Source of the DNA: Kribbella sp. NBC_00382
Lineage (GTDB): Bacteria; Actinomycetota; Actinomycetes; Propionibacteriales; Kribbellaceae
Assembly (NCBI RefSeq): GCF_036067295.1
Contig: NZ_CP107954.1
Span: 4,402,001 to 4,466,000 of the forward strand
Direction of reading: 5' to 3'
DNA length: 64,000 nt
Shown: one piece after another, positions 49,655-58,262 of the stretch
How positions within the stretch are numbered: the stretch's first letter is position 1
How the letters are laid out: each line of letters begins with the position of its first letter
Made by a program: the position numbers and the translations under genes
Notes under the pieces: generated by a model
Database searches by the model: none
Told to the model about the DNA's origin: nothing
What the model saw: only the letters and a program-made list of their open reading frames with translations

Positions 49655-49780
49655 TCGAGCTCGCGCACGCTCCTAGAGGTTCTGGACCAGGCCGAAGTCG
49701 AGTCCAAGCTGGCCGATGAACCCACCGCCGCCGGCGAGCTGCACGAGCTGTTGGTGCGGACGCGGCTGGGAGCGATCTGA
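49655..49780 (+). pseudogene. Remnant of a second nucleotidyltransferase C terminus
   Basis: After the TAG at 49652-49654 the same frame stays open to TGA 49778-49780 and reads LLEVLDQAEVESKLADEP...AAGELHELLVRTRLGAI. The pattern, helix, S-x-L-x-x-x-P, helix, LLVRxR, is that of the C terminus of this nucleotidyltransferase family and parallels ALQKTVLPAVPNVARVDAWL in the gene just before. No start codon or N-terminal domain remains, so most of a tandem paralogue seems to have been deleted. Confidence 0.5.
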
Positions 49781-49808
49781 CAGGGTATTACTTAACTCTG
49801 TGAAGCTA

Positions 49809-49840
49809 TTGACATCTGATCTGATGGAAGAAATAGTTTC
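49809..49840 (+). promoter_or_regulatory. Promoter and possible operator of alpha-galactosidase
   Basis: TTGACA at 49809-49814, TAGTTT at 49834-49839 as a -10 of TANNNT form (19-bp spacer), and the small palindrome GAAA-TAG-TTTC at 49830-49840. The 85-bp gap before the gene is unusually A/T-rich. Confidence 0.45.
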
Positions 49841-49865
49841 GTTCTGAAAACAATCAGAAAGCAGA

Positions 49866-52004
49866 GTGAAACCAACAGTGTCGAACGCCAAGGTGCTGCA
49901 GCTCCGCGCGGCGGGTGTCAGCCTGGTCCTGGACTGCTCCGGTCCGGCTCTTCCGTCCGTCCTGCACTGGGGCGCTGATCTCGGTGCGCTGGACGAGGCG
50001 GCACTGGTCAGCCTGCGCCAGGGTGCGGGCGCGGTCCAGGCCGGCAACGGTCTCGACGACAACTTGCCGGTCGCGATCATCCCGGAGTACTCCGCGGGCT
50101 GGTTCGGCCTGCCCGGTCTCAACGGGCACCGCGACGGGCAGGACTTCTCCGCGTCCTTCCAGCTCGACGAGGTCGCGCAGGAAGGCAACGCGGTCCAGGT
50201 CACCGCGGCCGATCCGCAGGCCGGGCTGAGCCTCGCCCTGGTGATCGAGCTGACCGACTCGGGTCTCGTCCGCGCCAAGGCCGAGCTGACGAACACCGGT
50301 ACCTCCGTCTACACGGTCGACCAGCTGCTGCTCGCTCTGCCGGTACCGACCGAGGCGACCGAGCTCTTCGACATGACCGGCCGCCACATCGGTGAGCGGC
50401 ACCCGCAGCGCCACGCGTTCACCCAGGGCGCGCACATCCGCGACAACCGCCGCGGCCGCACCGGTGCCGACGCCACCTTGCTGCTGATCGCCGGTACTCC
50501 CGGCTTCGACTTCGGCGCCGGCGAGCTCTGGGCCGTGCACACCGCCTGGAGCGGCAACCACCGCTCGTACGCCGAACGCGGCATGAGCGGGTACGCCGTG
50601 ATCGGCGGCGGCGAGCTGCTCCTCCCGGGTGAGGGCCGGCTCGAGCCCCAGGGCTCCTACGGCACCCCGTGGATCTACGGCTCGTACGGCATCGGCCTCG
50701 ACCAGATGTCGACCCGCTTCCACGAGTACCTCCGCGCCCGCGACACCCACCCGAAGACCGATCGCCCGGTGGTACTGAACACCTGGGAGGCCGTCTACTT
50801 CGACCTCGACCTCGACAAGCTCAAAGCACTGGCCGACGCGGCCGCCGAGGTCGGGGCCGAGCGGTTCGTGCTCGACGACGGCTGGTTCCGCGGCCGCCGG
50901 AACGACCGCGCGGGTCTCGGCGACTGGTACGTCGACGAAGGCATCTGGCCGAAGGGTCTGCACCCGCTGGTCGACCACGTCACCGGGCTCGGGCTGCAGT
51001 TCGGTCTGTGGTTCGAGCCGGAGATGGTCAACCCCGACTCCGACCTGGCCCGCGAGCACCCGGACTGGATCCTTGCCACCGGCAACCGGATGCCGCCGAC
51101 CGCGCGGCACCAGCAAGGCCTGAACCTCGGCATCCCGGAGGCCTGGAACTACCTGCTCGAGCGGATCGACAGCATCCTGACCGAGTACGACATCAGCTAC
51201 ATCAAGTGGGACCACAACCGCGACTTCGTTGACGGCGGCAACCAGCAGACCGGTACTGCGGGCATCCACGAGCAGACGCTCGGCGTGTACCGGCTGCTGG
51301 ACGAGCTCAAGCGCCGCCACCCGACGGTCGAGATCGAGTCCTGCTCGTCCGGTGGCGCCCGGGTCGACCTCGCCATCCTCGAGCGGACCGACCGGGTCTG
51401 GGGCAGCGACAGCAACGACGCGCTGGAGCGCCAGAAGATCCAGCGCTACACCCAACTGCTGCTGCCGCCCGAGCTGATCGGCTGCCACGTCGGGCCGCCG
51501 AAGGCACACACCACCGGCCGCACCCAGAGCCTCGCCTTCCGCGCGACGACAGCCCTCTTCGGCCACTTCGGCATCGAGTGGGACATCAGCCTGGCGTCCC
51601 CCGAGGAACGCGAAGAGCTGGCCGGCTGGGTCGCCCTGCACAAAGCCCTGCGCCCACTCCTCCACACCGGCAAGGTTGTCCGCGCCGACCGCGGATCAGA
51701 CGACTTCCTCCTCCACGGCGTAGTAGCCCAGGACGGCTCTCGCGCCGTCTTCTCCGCAGTACAGCTCGCGCAGTCGATCACCTCGGACACCGGCCGCGTC
51801 CGGCTCCCGGGCCTCGACAAGGACCGCACCTACCGAGTCAGCAAGCTGGCCACCCCTGGCCCCCAGCCCCGCCACTCGACCCCTTGGTGGCAAGACGGCG
51901 GCACAGTTCAACTCAACGGCGCCGCCCTCGCCGCGGTCGGCGTACAGGTCCCTGCCCAGTGGCCCGAGACCGCAGTACTGCTGGAAGTACAGGCGATCGA
52001 CTAG
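49866..52004 (+). CDS. Alpha-galactosidase, glycoside hydrolase family 36
   Basis: 712 residues, standard bacterial GH36 length, no signal peptide, so cytosolic. N-terminal beta-sandwich, then a TIM barrel with VVLNTWEAVYFDLD, RFVLDDGWFRGRRNDRAGLGDW, the nucleophile Asp in YIKWDHNRDF and the acid/base Asp in RVWGSDSNDALER. GLQFGLWFEPEMVNPDSDL is family-specific. It removes alpha-1,6-galactose from melibiose, raffinose or galactomannan fragments. GTG 49866 or GTG 49878 may be the start. The 3' end overlaps the convergent ABC-2 permease gene by 4 bp. Confidence 0.95.
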   Translation: MKPTVSNAKVLQLRAAGVSLVLDCSGPALPSVLHWGADLGALDEAALVSLRQGAGAVQAGNGLDDNLPVAIIPEYSAGWFGLPGLNGHRDGQDFSASFQLDEVAQEGNAVQVTAADPQAGLSLALVIELTDSGLVRAKAELTNTGTSVYTVDQLLLALPVPTEATELFDMTGRHIGERHPQRHAFTQGAHIRDNRRGRTGADATLLLIAGTPGFDFGAGELWAVHTAWSGNHRSYAERGMSGYAVIGGGELLLPGEGRLEPQGSYGTPWIYGSYGIGLDQMSTRFHEYLRARDTHPKTDRPVVLNTWEAVYFDLDLDKLKALADAAAEVGAERFVLDDGWFRGRRNDRAGLGDWYVDEGIWPKGLHPLVDHVTGLGLQFGLWFEPEMVNPDSDLAREHPDWILATGNRMPPTARHQQGLNLGIPEAWNYLLERIDSILTEYDISYIKWDHNRDFVDGGNQQTGTAGIHEQTLGVYRLLDELKRRHPTVEIESCSSGGARVDLAILERTDRVWGSDSNDALERQKIQRYTQLLLPPELIGCHVGPPKAHTTGRTQSLAFRATTALFGHFGIEWDISLASPEEREELAGWVALHKALRPLLHTGKVVRADRGSDDFLLHGVVAQDGSRAVFSAVQLAQSITSDTGRVRLPGLDKDRTYRVSKLATPGPQPRHSTPWWQDGGTVQLNGAALAAVGVQVPAQWPETAVLLEVQAID

Positions 52005-52780
52005 CTCGCACTGCTGTAGCGACGGCTGGCGACCTGCCAATGCAACACGGTGAGCAGGACGCCGGCCGTCAGCAGTAACGCGGCTGTGGAGAGGGCAGCA
52101 GTGGTACCGGTCAGGACTCCGACCGGTACTGCCGCGATCAGCCCGGCCGGCACGATCGTCGCCAGGACGAGCTGAACGGACTTCGGGAAGTACGTCTGCG
52201 GGTACTTCCCGGCCTCGCGAGCCTGCTGCGCGACATCGTTGATGGGCGCCGCGCTCTCGGTCCAGAACGCCAGGTAGGCGAGGTTCGCCCAGAGCAGGCT
52301 GTACCCGATGAAGCCGGTCACGATCCAGATGGCCGCTTTGGCCAGCAGAACCGGGTCGATCGACAGGTGCGCCGTGTGCGCGCCGGCCGCGGCCAGGGCG
52401 AGTCCGGTGACGACGCGCCCGAACTCGGCTGGCTCCATCCATCGCAGCAAGGCGAAGAGTTGGGCGTTCACCGGGCGGATGAGGATCAGGTCGAGCTCGC
52501 CCTGCCGGACATAGGTGTCGATGCGGCGCAGGTTCGGAGTGATGAAACAGTCCATCAAGCCGGTGCAGGCGCCGTACAGGCCGACGATGACAAGGGTCAA
52601 CGGGCTGTTCCAGCCGGTCGCCGTGGCTGACATGCCGGTCAGCACGAGGACCGGTACCAGGCCGAGGACCAGCTCGGCGGCCGACGCGATCGCGTTGATG
52701 ATCGTCTGGCTGCGGAACTGCAGGTCGCGCCGGATTGCTTGCCGCAGGCAACTCACCCAGAGCCGTCCGTAGCGCCTCAT
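52001..52780 (-). CDS. ABC-2 type exporter permease (PF06182-like), second subunit
   Basis: 259 residues, six membrane segments, ABC2_membrane_6 type: SQTIINAIASAAELVLGLVPVLVL, CFITPNLRRIDTYVRQGELDLILIRPVNAQLF. The LIRPVNxxxF string is characteristic of this family. It pairs with the upstream permease and the ATPase as an exporter of unknown substrate. ATG 52780 overlaps the first permease stop by 4 bp (ATGA). Confidence 0.88.
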   Translation of the reverse strand: MRRYGRLWVSCLRQAIRRDLQFRSQTIINAIASAAELVLGLVPVLVLTGMSATATGWNSPLTLVIVGLYGACTGLMDCFITPNLRRIDTYVRQGELDLILIRPVNAQLFALLRWMEPAEFGRVVTGLALAAAGAHTAHLSIDPVLLAKAAIWIVTGFIGYSLLWANLAYLAFWTESAAPINDVAQQAREAGKYPQTYFPKSVQLVLATIVPAGLIAAVPVGVLTGTTAALSTAALLLTAGVLLTVLHWQVASRRYSSAS

Positions 52781-53565
52781 GCGCCGGCTCCCTGGTAGCT
52801 GCGCAACCCGAGCCGCCAGGTGAGGATCGCGGCGCCGAGGAAGGTGGCGGACCAGCCGGCCTGCCAGCCGAAGCTGGCGGCCGTCGGGTGGCCCAGCAGC
52901 ACCTCGAGCGGGAACGACACCATGAACCGGAACGGCTGGACCGCCAGGAATCCGGCGAAGACCGGCGGGAAGAGAGCCAGCGGGATGAGTGCGCCGGACA
53001 GCAGGCCCGAGACCAGGAAGCGCAGCCGGTTCACCGCCGAGACGTCCTCGAACCAGAACGCCAGCGAGCCGATCACCACATCCAGGGTGTACGCCATGCC
53101 GCCGGCCAAGGTCAGCGCGACCACGAAGGCGAGCCACCGGCCGGGCGACGACGGGAGCTTCACCTGGTCGCGGAAGATGATGCCGAGCCCGGCGGCCAAC
53201 GGGACGGCGAGCAGGAGCTTGATCAGCTTCTCGCCGAGGTTGTTGGCGAGGTTCGCGAGATGGGTCGAGCACGGCCGGACCAGCCAGCTGCTCAGCTTGC
53301 CCAGCCGGATGCTGTCGGCCATGAAGCCCGAGGTCCAGCTGGCGGTCAGCATGACCACCAGGCCGACCATCACCAGGTACGTCGTGAGGAACGACTCGGT
53401 GACCGGCGGGGTCGCTCCCTGGGCGATGGCCCCGCGCCAGACGAGCAGCGAGATCGCCGGAGCGATGACGGTGGCGAGCTGCAGGAAGAGCAGCCACCAG
53501 CGATAGGTCAGCGTCGTCGTGAGCTCGCGGGCGATCAGCACCCGGAGGATCCGTACGGTCCTCAT
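52777..53565 (-). CDS. ABC-2 type exporter permease (PF06182-like), first subunit
   Basis: 262 residues, six membrane segments (WWLLFLQLATVIAPAISLLVW, YLVMVGLVVMLTASWTSGFM, FVVALTLAGGMAYTLDVVIGSLAFW). GKLSSWLVRPCSTHLANLANNLGEK corresponds to the conserved loop also seen in its neighbour. ATG 53565 overlaps the ATPase stop by 4 bp (ATGA). The two permeases differ enough to form a heterodimer. Confidence 0.88.
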   Translation of the reverse strand: MRTVRILRVLIARELTTTLTYRWWLLFLQLATVIAPAISLLVWRGAIAQGATPPVTESFLTTYLVMVGLVVMLTASWTSGFMADSIRLGKLSSWLVRPCSTHLANLANNLGEKLIKLLLAVPLAAGLGIIFRDQVKLPSSPGRWLAFVVALTLAGGMAYTLDVVIGSLAFWFEDVSAVNRLRFLVSGLLSGALIPLALFPPVFAGFLAVQPFRFMVSFPLEVLLGHPTAASFGWQAGWSATFLGAAILTWRLGLRSYQGAGA

Positions 53566-54362
53566 GCGCCGGCCGTGAAGAGCTTCGACATCACCTGGTC
53601 GAGGTCGTCGCCATCGTGCGACTGAGCTCGCAATGCTGGGAGGTCGCCGTCGAAGATGGGCCGGCCGTGGTTGATCACCACGATCCGCTCGCACAGGGCG
53701 GCGACGTCGTTCATGTCGTGGCTGGTGAGGACGACGGTGGTTCCGAGGTCGCGGTTGAGCTCGGCGAGGAAGGTACGGACGGTGAGCTTGGCGACGACGT
53801 CGAGGCCGACGGTCGGCTCGTCCGCGAAGAGCAGTTCCGGGCCGTGCAGGAGAGCGAGCATCAGCTCGCAGCGCATCCGCTGGCCGAGGGACAGTTTGCG
53901 GACCGGGATGTTGAGGATGTCCTGGATCTGCAGGCGGTTCGACAGGTCCTCGACGGTCTGGTCGAACCGCGGCTTGGCGAGGGCGTACATCTCCTTGTGG
54001 ATCAGCAGCGAGTCGTACGTCGGGACGTCCCACCACAGCATCGACTTCTGCCCGAACACGACCGAGATCCGGGAGAGGAAGTCATAGCCGCGCTTGGACG
54101 GCCGATGGCCGAGGACCTCGACCTCGCCGGCGGTCGGGCGCAGCAGGCCGCAGAGCATCTTGATCGTGGTCGTCTTGCCGGCGCCGTTCGGACCGAGCAA
54201 ACCGATCACTTGGCCGCGCGGCACGGTGAGGTCGAGAGCGTCGACAGCTAGCCGCTCGCGCCGGTCGGGGCGGAAGAGACCTCGGACTGCACCGCCGAGT
54301 CCAGGGTGTTGCTCGGTGTAGCGGTAGGTCTTCGTCAGAGCTTTGGTCTGGATCGCGGACAT
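53562..54362 (-). CDS. ABC exporter ATPase (DrrA/NatA-like)
   Basis: 266 residues. Walker A GLLGPNGAGKTTTIKMLCG, signature LSLGQRMRCELMLALL (LSLGQ instead of LSGGQ, common in this group), Walker B LLFADEPTVGLD and switch His LTSHDMNDV. The insert VFGQKSMLWWDVPTYDSLLIHKEMY is typical of ATPases paired with ABC2_membrane_6 permeases. First gene of a three-gene ATPase-permease-permease operon joined by 4-bp overlaps. The substrate is unknown; related systems export viologens, drugs or lipids. Confidence 0.92.
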   Translation of the reverse strand: MSAIQTKALTKTYRYTEQHPGLGGAVRGLFRPDRRERLAVDALDLTVPRGQVIGLLGPNGAGKTTTIKMLCGLLRPTAGEVEVLGHRPSKRGYDFLSRISVVFGQKSMLWWDVPTYDSLLIHKEMYALAKPRFDQTVEDLSNRLQIQDILNIPVRKLSLGQRMRCELMLALLHGPELLFADEPTVGLDVVAKLTVRTFLAELNRDLGTTVVLTSHDMNDVAALCERIVVINHGRPIFDGDLPALRAQSHDGDDLDQVMSKLFTAGA

Positions 54363-54618
54363 GGATCATCCAATCCGCGACCCCGCGCAGACTGGGGAGG
54401 TCGCAACACTGGAGAGCCGGAACGGCCTGCCGGCGACGCCCGACGAGTTCGGGGCGACTCGGCCGAGCCTAACCGACGGCGCCATTCCGTACATCTGATT
54501 TCCGGCGGCGTACGTCGGTGGGAGTAGTCGAGGTGTCGCCGTGGAGGGGACGCGGTGGAGGTGGCTTGGGCGACACGATCGGTGCAGTTGGGTTACTGCG
54601 AACAGACCGAGGAGTGTC

Positions 54619-55068
54619 ATGGACGAGGAGAAGCCGGTTCGGATCGGGGATCGGGAGCGGGAGGAGGCCGTTGCTCGGCTGGGGGCGCATTATGCGGCCG
54701 GGCGGTTGACGGCTGATGAGCACCAGGAGCGGGTCGGGGAGGCGCTGCAGGCTAAGACGCAGGTGGAGTTGGCGGCGTTGTTCGCTGATCTGCCGGGGGA
54801 GTCGACGGCTGGGGCGCAGCAGGCGGCTGATGGGGAGCAGTGGGCTGGGCCGTGGGGCTGGTCGCGGCCGCCGTGGACGGCGCCGCAGGATCAGGGTGCG
54901 GGTCAGCAGGGTAGGCCGTTGCCGTTGTTGATTTTGTTGGGGGTGGTTGGGGTGCTGGCGTCCATCGGGTGTGTGGTGCTGGGTGGGCATCCGCCGGTAC
55001 TGCCGTTGGTGCTGCTGGTGGCCGGTGTGGTGATCGCTAAGAAGCGTCGGCAGGAGCGGCGCGCATGA
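54619..55068 (+). CDS. DUF1707 domain membrane protein
   Basis: 149 residues. N-terminal DUF1707 (VRIGDREREEAVARLGAHYAAGRLTADEHQERVGEALQAKTQVELAALFADLP in parts), a Gln/Pro/Trp-rich linker (WAGPWGWSRPPWTAPQDQ), and two short C-terminal membrane segments (LPLLILLGVVGVLASIGCVVL, LPLVLLVAGVVIAKKRR). Function unknown. ATG 54619 has GAGGAG ahead. The stop overlaps the DUF6220 start by 4 bp, and that gene in turn overlaps a multicopper oxidase gene, so the three are one operon. Confidence 0.85.
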   Translation: MDEEKPVRIGDREREEAVARLGAHYAAGRLTADEHQERVGEALQAKTQVELAALFADLPGESTAGAQQAADGEQWAGPWGWSRPPWTAPQDQGAGQQGRPLPLLILLGVVGVLASIGCVVLGGHPPVLPLVLLVAGVVIAKKRRQERRA

Positions 55069-55472
55069 GGGCGGTGTACCGGGTACTGGCGTCGTTGATC
55101 GCGATTGCCGTGGTGCTGCAGGTCGCGTCGATCGCGATGGCTGGGTTCACCATCGCCAGTGACGCCGAGGACGGGACGACGATCGGGGCCGATTACAGCA
55201 ACTTCGGGCAGAGCTATCACAGCATCGCCGGTACTGCGATCGGCGTACTCGCGCTCGTCTTCCTGATCGTGTCGTTCCTGACCGACGTACCGCGCGGCCG
55301 GGCCCTGGCGGGGATCGTGGTCGGGTTGGTGGTGCTGCAGTTCCTGCTCGCCGTCGTGTCCTTCGGGCTGCCGGCGCTCGGCATCCTGCACGGGATCAAC
55401 GGGCTCGCGATCGCCGCCGTCGCCGGAATGGCGTCCCGCCGGGCTGCCACCCCCATCGCGGCCAGTGCGTAG
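55065..55472 (+). CDS. DUF6220-like four-helix membrane protein
   Basis: 135 residues with four membrane segments (VLASLIAIAVVLQVASIAMAG, IAGTAIGVLALVFLIVSFL, LAGIVVGLVVLQFLLAVVSFG, GILHGINGLAIAAVAGMAS). Conserved His of YHSIAGT and ILHGINGL sit in or near helices and could bind heme or copper; that is a guess. It overlaps the DUF1707 gene by 4 bp and the multicopper oxidase by 8 bp, implying a joint role in the membrane. Confidence 0.75.
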   Translation: MRAVYRVLASLIAIAVVLQVASIAMAGFTIASDAEDGTTIGADYSNFGQSYHSIAGTAIGVLALVFLIVSFLTDVPRGRALAGIVVGLVVLQFLLAVVSFGLPALGILHGINGLAIAAVAGMASRRAATPIAASA

Positions 55473-56907
55473 GTGGAGAGGACGGCTGATTGCCCTGGGG
55501 GTGACGCTGGCGGTACTCGTACCGCTGGCGTACCTCTGGGCGACCAGCCTCGTCCCGAACAACTACTCGCCGATGGACATGGGGTACGCCGACTACGGCG
55601 GCGGCCCGTCAATGACCATGCCGATGGGCGACCACATGCATCATGGCGACACCAGCGTGGCCGACCTGACCGGCCCGAAGACCGGCAAGCCAGATGTCGC
55701 CGTCACCCTGATCGCGCGCAAACAGAAGTTCACCCTGCCGAGCGGTGAGACTGTCGACGGGTTCACCCTCAACGGTTCGTCGCCAGGGCCACTGATCCAG
55801 GCGAAACAAGGCGATCTCGTCGAGGTCACCCTGGTGAACGAGTCGGTACCGGACGGCGCGACCCTGCACTGGCACGGGATCGACGTACCGAACGCGGAGG
55901 ACGGCGTCGCCGGTGTCACCCAGGACGCGGTGTCAGTTGGTGGCAAGCACGTCTATCGCTTCAAGGCCGAGCAGCAAGGGACGTACTGGTACCACTCGCA
56001 TCAGGTCTCGAGTGAGGAGGTCCGCGACGGCTTGTTCGGCACGATCGTGATCGGCGGCGCGCAAGATGACGTGATCGCTGCGATCCACACCTACGACGGC
56101 AAACGCACGATCAACGGGCGGACCGGCGAGCAGCGGCTAGACGTTGCCGCAGGCAAGAAGATCAGAGTGCGGGTGATCAACACCGACAACACGCTGGTAC
56201 GAACGGGGCTCGTCGGTGCGGAGTACAAGGTGGTTGCGGTCGACGGGCGGGAGATCCACGGGCCGACGGCAGCAAGCGCGGCATTCCCGCTGGCTGCGGG
56301 CGCGAGAGTCGACCTCGAAGCCGTGGTGCCTGCCACACAAGCGTTGAAGCTCGAGGCTGGGACCGTCTCGATGATCCTGGGTGAAGGTGACCAACCAGGG
56401 TCGTTGCCGAGCGCAACCGTCGACCTGCTGACCTACGGTACGCCGGCGCCGCTCGGCCTCGATCCGGCGAAGGCCGATCGCCATTTCGAGTACAAGATCG
56501 GGCGCACCGCAGGCTTTCTCGATGGCGTGCCCGGCCTGTGGTGGACGATCAACGGGCACAAGTTCCCCGACGTACCGATGTTCATGGTCGCCGAGGGCGA
56601 TGTCGTCGTGATGACGATCAGCAACTCCAGCGGCCAGGCGCATCCGATGCACCTGCACGGCCATCATGCGGTCGTGCTGTCCAGGAACGGTCTTGCCGCG
56701 AGCGGGTCGCCCTGGTGGATCGACACCCTCGAGGTGGGTGACAAGGAGAGCTACGAGATCGCCTTCGCCGCCGACAACCCGGGCGTCTGGATGGACCACT
56801 GCCACAACCTGCCGCACGCGTCCGAGGGGTTGATGACGCATCTGGCGTACGAGGGCGTCAGTACGCCGTACCGGGTGGGCGGGGACAGCCACAACCAGCC
56901 CGAGTGA
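55465..56907 (+). CDS. Membrane-anchored multicopper oxidase
   Basis: 480 residues. An N-terminal anchor (LIALGVTLAVLVPLAYLW) is followed by a Met/His-rich segment (SMTMPMGDHMHHGD) that may gather copper. Copper ligands: LHWHG, YWYHSHQ, HPMHLHGHH and MDHCHNLPHASEGLM, i.e. all four blocks for the type 1 and the trinuclear sites. It oxidises a substrate or Cu(I) with reduction of O2 to water, on the outer face. GTG 55465 overlaps the previous stop by 8 bp. Copper detoxification is a fair guess. Confidence 0.93.
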   Translation: MRRWRGRLIALGVTLAVLVPLAYLWATSLVPNNYSPMDMGYADYGGGPSMTMPMGDHMHHGDTSVADLTGPKTGKPDVAVTLIARKQKFTLPSGETVDGFTLNGSSPGPLIQAKQGDLVEVTLVNESVPDGATLHWHGIDVPNAEDGVAGVTQDAVSVGGKHVYRFKAEQQGTYWYHSHQVSSEEVRDGLFGTIVIGGAQDDVIAAIHTYDGKRTINGRTGEQRLDVAAGKKIRVRVINTDNTLVRTGLVGAEYKVVAVDGREIHGPTAASAAFPLAAGARVDLEAVVPATQALKLEAGTVSMILGEGDQPGSLPSATVDLLTYGTPAPLGLDPAKADRHFEYKIGRTAGFLDGVPGLWWTINGHKFPDVPMFMVAEGDVVVMTISNSSGQAHPMHLHGHHAVVLSRNGLAASGSPWWIDTLEVGDKESYEIAFAADNPGVWMDHCHNLPHASEGLMTHLAYEGVSTPYRVGGDSHNQPE

Positions 56908-56911
56908 GGTA

Positions 56912-56941
56912 TTGATCGGCGGAAATGGATCGTTCTATAGT
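56912..56941 (+). promoter_or_regulatory. Promoter of the GNAT gene, probably leaderless
   Basis: TTGATC (56912-56917), 18-bp spacer, TATAGT (56936-56941). The start codon ATG is 8 bp after the -10 box, so transcription would begin at or next to the start codon. No ribosome-binding site is present. Confidence 0.6.
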
Positions 56942-56949
56942 TCCGGATC

Positions 56950-57516
56950 ATGGCTGAGTTGACCAGTAAACCGCTCGACCCGAGCACCTGGCCCGACTTC
57001 GCCCGGCTGGTCGAGGCCCACCGGGGAGTCTGGGGCGGGTGCTGGTGCATGGGCTTCCATCCCGACGGGCTCAAGGGCAAGACCGCCGCGCAGAATCGCG
57101 AGGAGAAACAGGAGCGGGTGAAGGCCGGGCAGACGCATGCGGCGCTCGTCTTCGACGGGGACGACTGCGTCGGGTGGTGCCAGTACGGTCCGACCGACGA
57201 GCTGACCAGGATCAAGCACTGCAAGGAGTACGAGAAGGAGCTGACCGTACTGCCCGACTGGCGCATCACCTGCTTCTTCGTCGCCAACAAACGCCGGCGT
57301 CAGGGCATCGGGGCGGCGGCGCTCGCTGGTGCTCTCCACCAGATCGAGCAGGCCGGCGGCGGTACGGTCGAGAGCTACCCGGAGGACACGACCGACCGCA
57401 AGACCTCCGGCTCGTTCCTCCACAACGGCACCCTCGCCATGTTCGAACGCGAAGGCTTCACCCGCACCCGCCAGATCGGCAAACACGCCTGGGTGGTCAG
57501 CAAAACAATCAGCTGA
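56950..57516 (+). CDS. GNAT family N-acetyltransferase
   Basis: 188 residues. The acetyl-CoA loop is in VANKRRRQGIGAAALAGALHQI (R-x-x-G-I/x-G), after strand WRITCFFV. The N-terminal part carries GVWGGCWCMGFHP with three Cys/Trp positions typical of this GNAT subgroup, and the C-terminal FEREGFTRTRQIGKHAWVVSK is the acceptor-side strand. The substrate is unknown; antibiotic or metabolite acetylation is possible. It stands alone, behind a promoter that seems to give a leaderless message. Confidence 0.88.
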   Translation: MAELTSKPLDPSTWPDFARLVEAHRGVWGGCWCMGFHPDGLKGKTAAQNREEKQERVKAGQTHAALVFDGDDCVGWCQYGPTDELTRIKHCKEYEKELTVLPDWRITCFFVANKRRRQGIGAAALAGALHQIEQAGGGTVESYPEDTTDRKTSGSFLHNGTLAMFEREGFTRTRQIGKHAWVVSKTIS

Positions 57517-57615
57517 CTTCCCTGCCGCTATCAGCAGAAGCGTGAGAGTGTGAAGGAGCCGCCCTGCCTGGCCGATCGCGCCGGACACCAACGAACACCA
57601 ATCCGAGGAGGAACC

Positions 57616-57918
57616 ATGGTGCGAGTAGGGCTATTGGTCCGGGTCCACGCAAAGCCGGGCAAAGAGGCAGAGGTTGCACAGTTCTTGACCGACGCGCAGG
57701 CGATCGTCGAGCAGGAGCCGGACACCCGGGCCTGGTTCGCCGTGCAGTTCGACGCGTCCACGTTCGGTATCTTCGATGTCTTCCCCGATGACGACGGCCG
57801 GAAGACTCACCTGACCGGTGGCGTGGGTGCCGCGCTCGGGGAGCGCGCTGACGAGCTGTTCACCGTGTCGCCGGCGATCGAGTACGTCGACATCCTCGCC
57901 TCGAAGCTGCCGGCCTGA
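57616..57918 (+). CDS. ABM-family (putative quinol monooxygenase) protein
   Basis: 100 residues, the size of a single antibiotic-biosynthesis-monooxygenase ferredoxin-like domain. VGLLVRVHAKPGKEAEVAQFLTDAQAIV and TRAWFAVQFDASTFGIFDVFPDDDGRKTHLTG match the family. Members are cofactor-free oxygenases or act as heat-stable dimers of unknown function. AGGAGG precedes ATG 57616. No biosynthetic genes are near. Confidence 0.85.
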   Translation: MVRVGLLVRVHAKPGKEAEVAQFLTDAQAIVEQEPDTRAWFAVQFDASTFGIFDVFPDDDGRKTHLTGGVGAALGERADELFTVSPAIEYVDILASKLPA

Positions 57919-58158
57919 TCAGGCCGAAGTCGTTGCCCTTAACAACAGTTGCTGGCTGAGGCGTTCGCAGCGGGCTCGGTTGAGGGTGGCGATGCGTTCG
58001 CAGGCGGCGTCGATGGCGGCGCGTTGTGATCCGTAGTAGCCGTACCAGTAGGGATCGTCCGGCTGGGGATCGGTGTGGTCGTCGATATCGGCGTACCAGT
58101 CGCAGCCGGCGCGGAACACTCGCGCGTGCAGGTGGATCTCAGTGCCAAGGTCACTCAT
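57919..58158 (-). CDS. Small hypothetical protein
   Basis: 79 residues from ATG 58158 (MSDLGTEIHLHARVF). A beta strand with IHLHARVFRAGCDWYADIDDH is followed by PYWYGYYGSQRAAIDAACERIATLNRARCERLSQQL, a helix rich in Arg. No family recognised with confidence. ATG 58167 is three codons upstream. It overlaps nothing and converges with the ABM gene (stops touch at 57918/57919). A short domain of unknown function common in actinobacteria is likely. Confidence 0.55.
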   Translation of the reverse strand: MSDLGTEIHLHARVFRAGCDWYADIDDHTDPQPDDPYWYGYYGSQRAAIDAACERIATLNRARCERLSQQLLLRATTSA

Positions 58159-58262
58159 CGCTCGCATCCCCGTGAAGTCGAGAAACCGCCAACGAAAACC
58201 TGGCTCCATCATGAAACGGCCGGGTGCCGAAACCTGGCCGACACGCGGAGCGGCGGGAAGAC

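Noticed and set aside
49854..51665. 603-residue open frame on the minus strand
   Set aside because: Antisense to the GH36 gene, whose catalytic motifs are all present.
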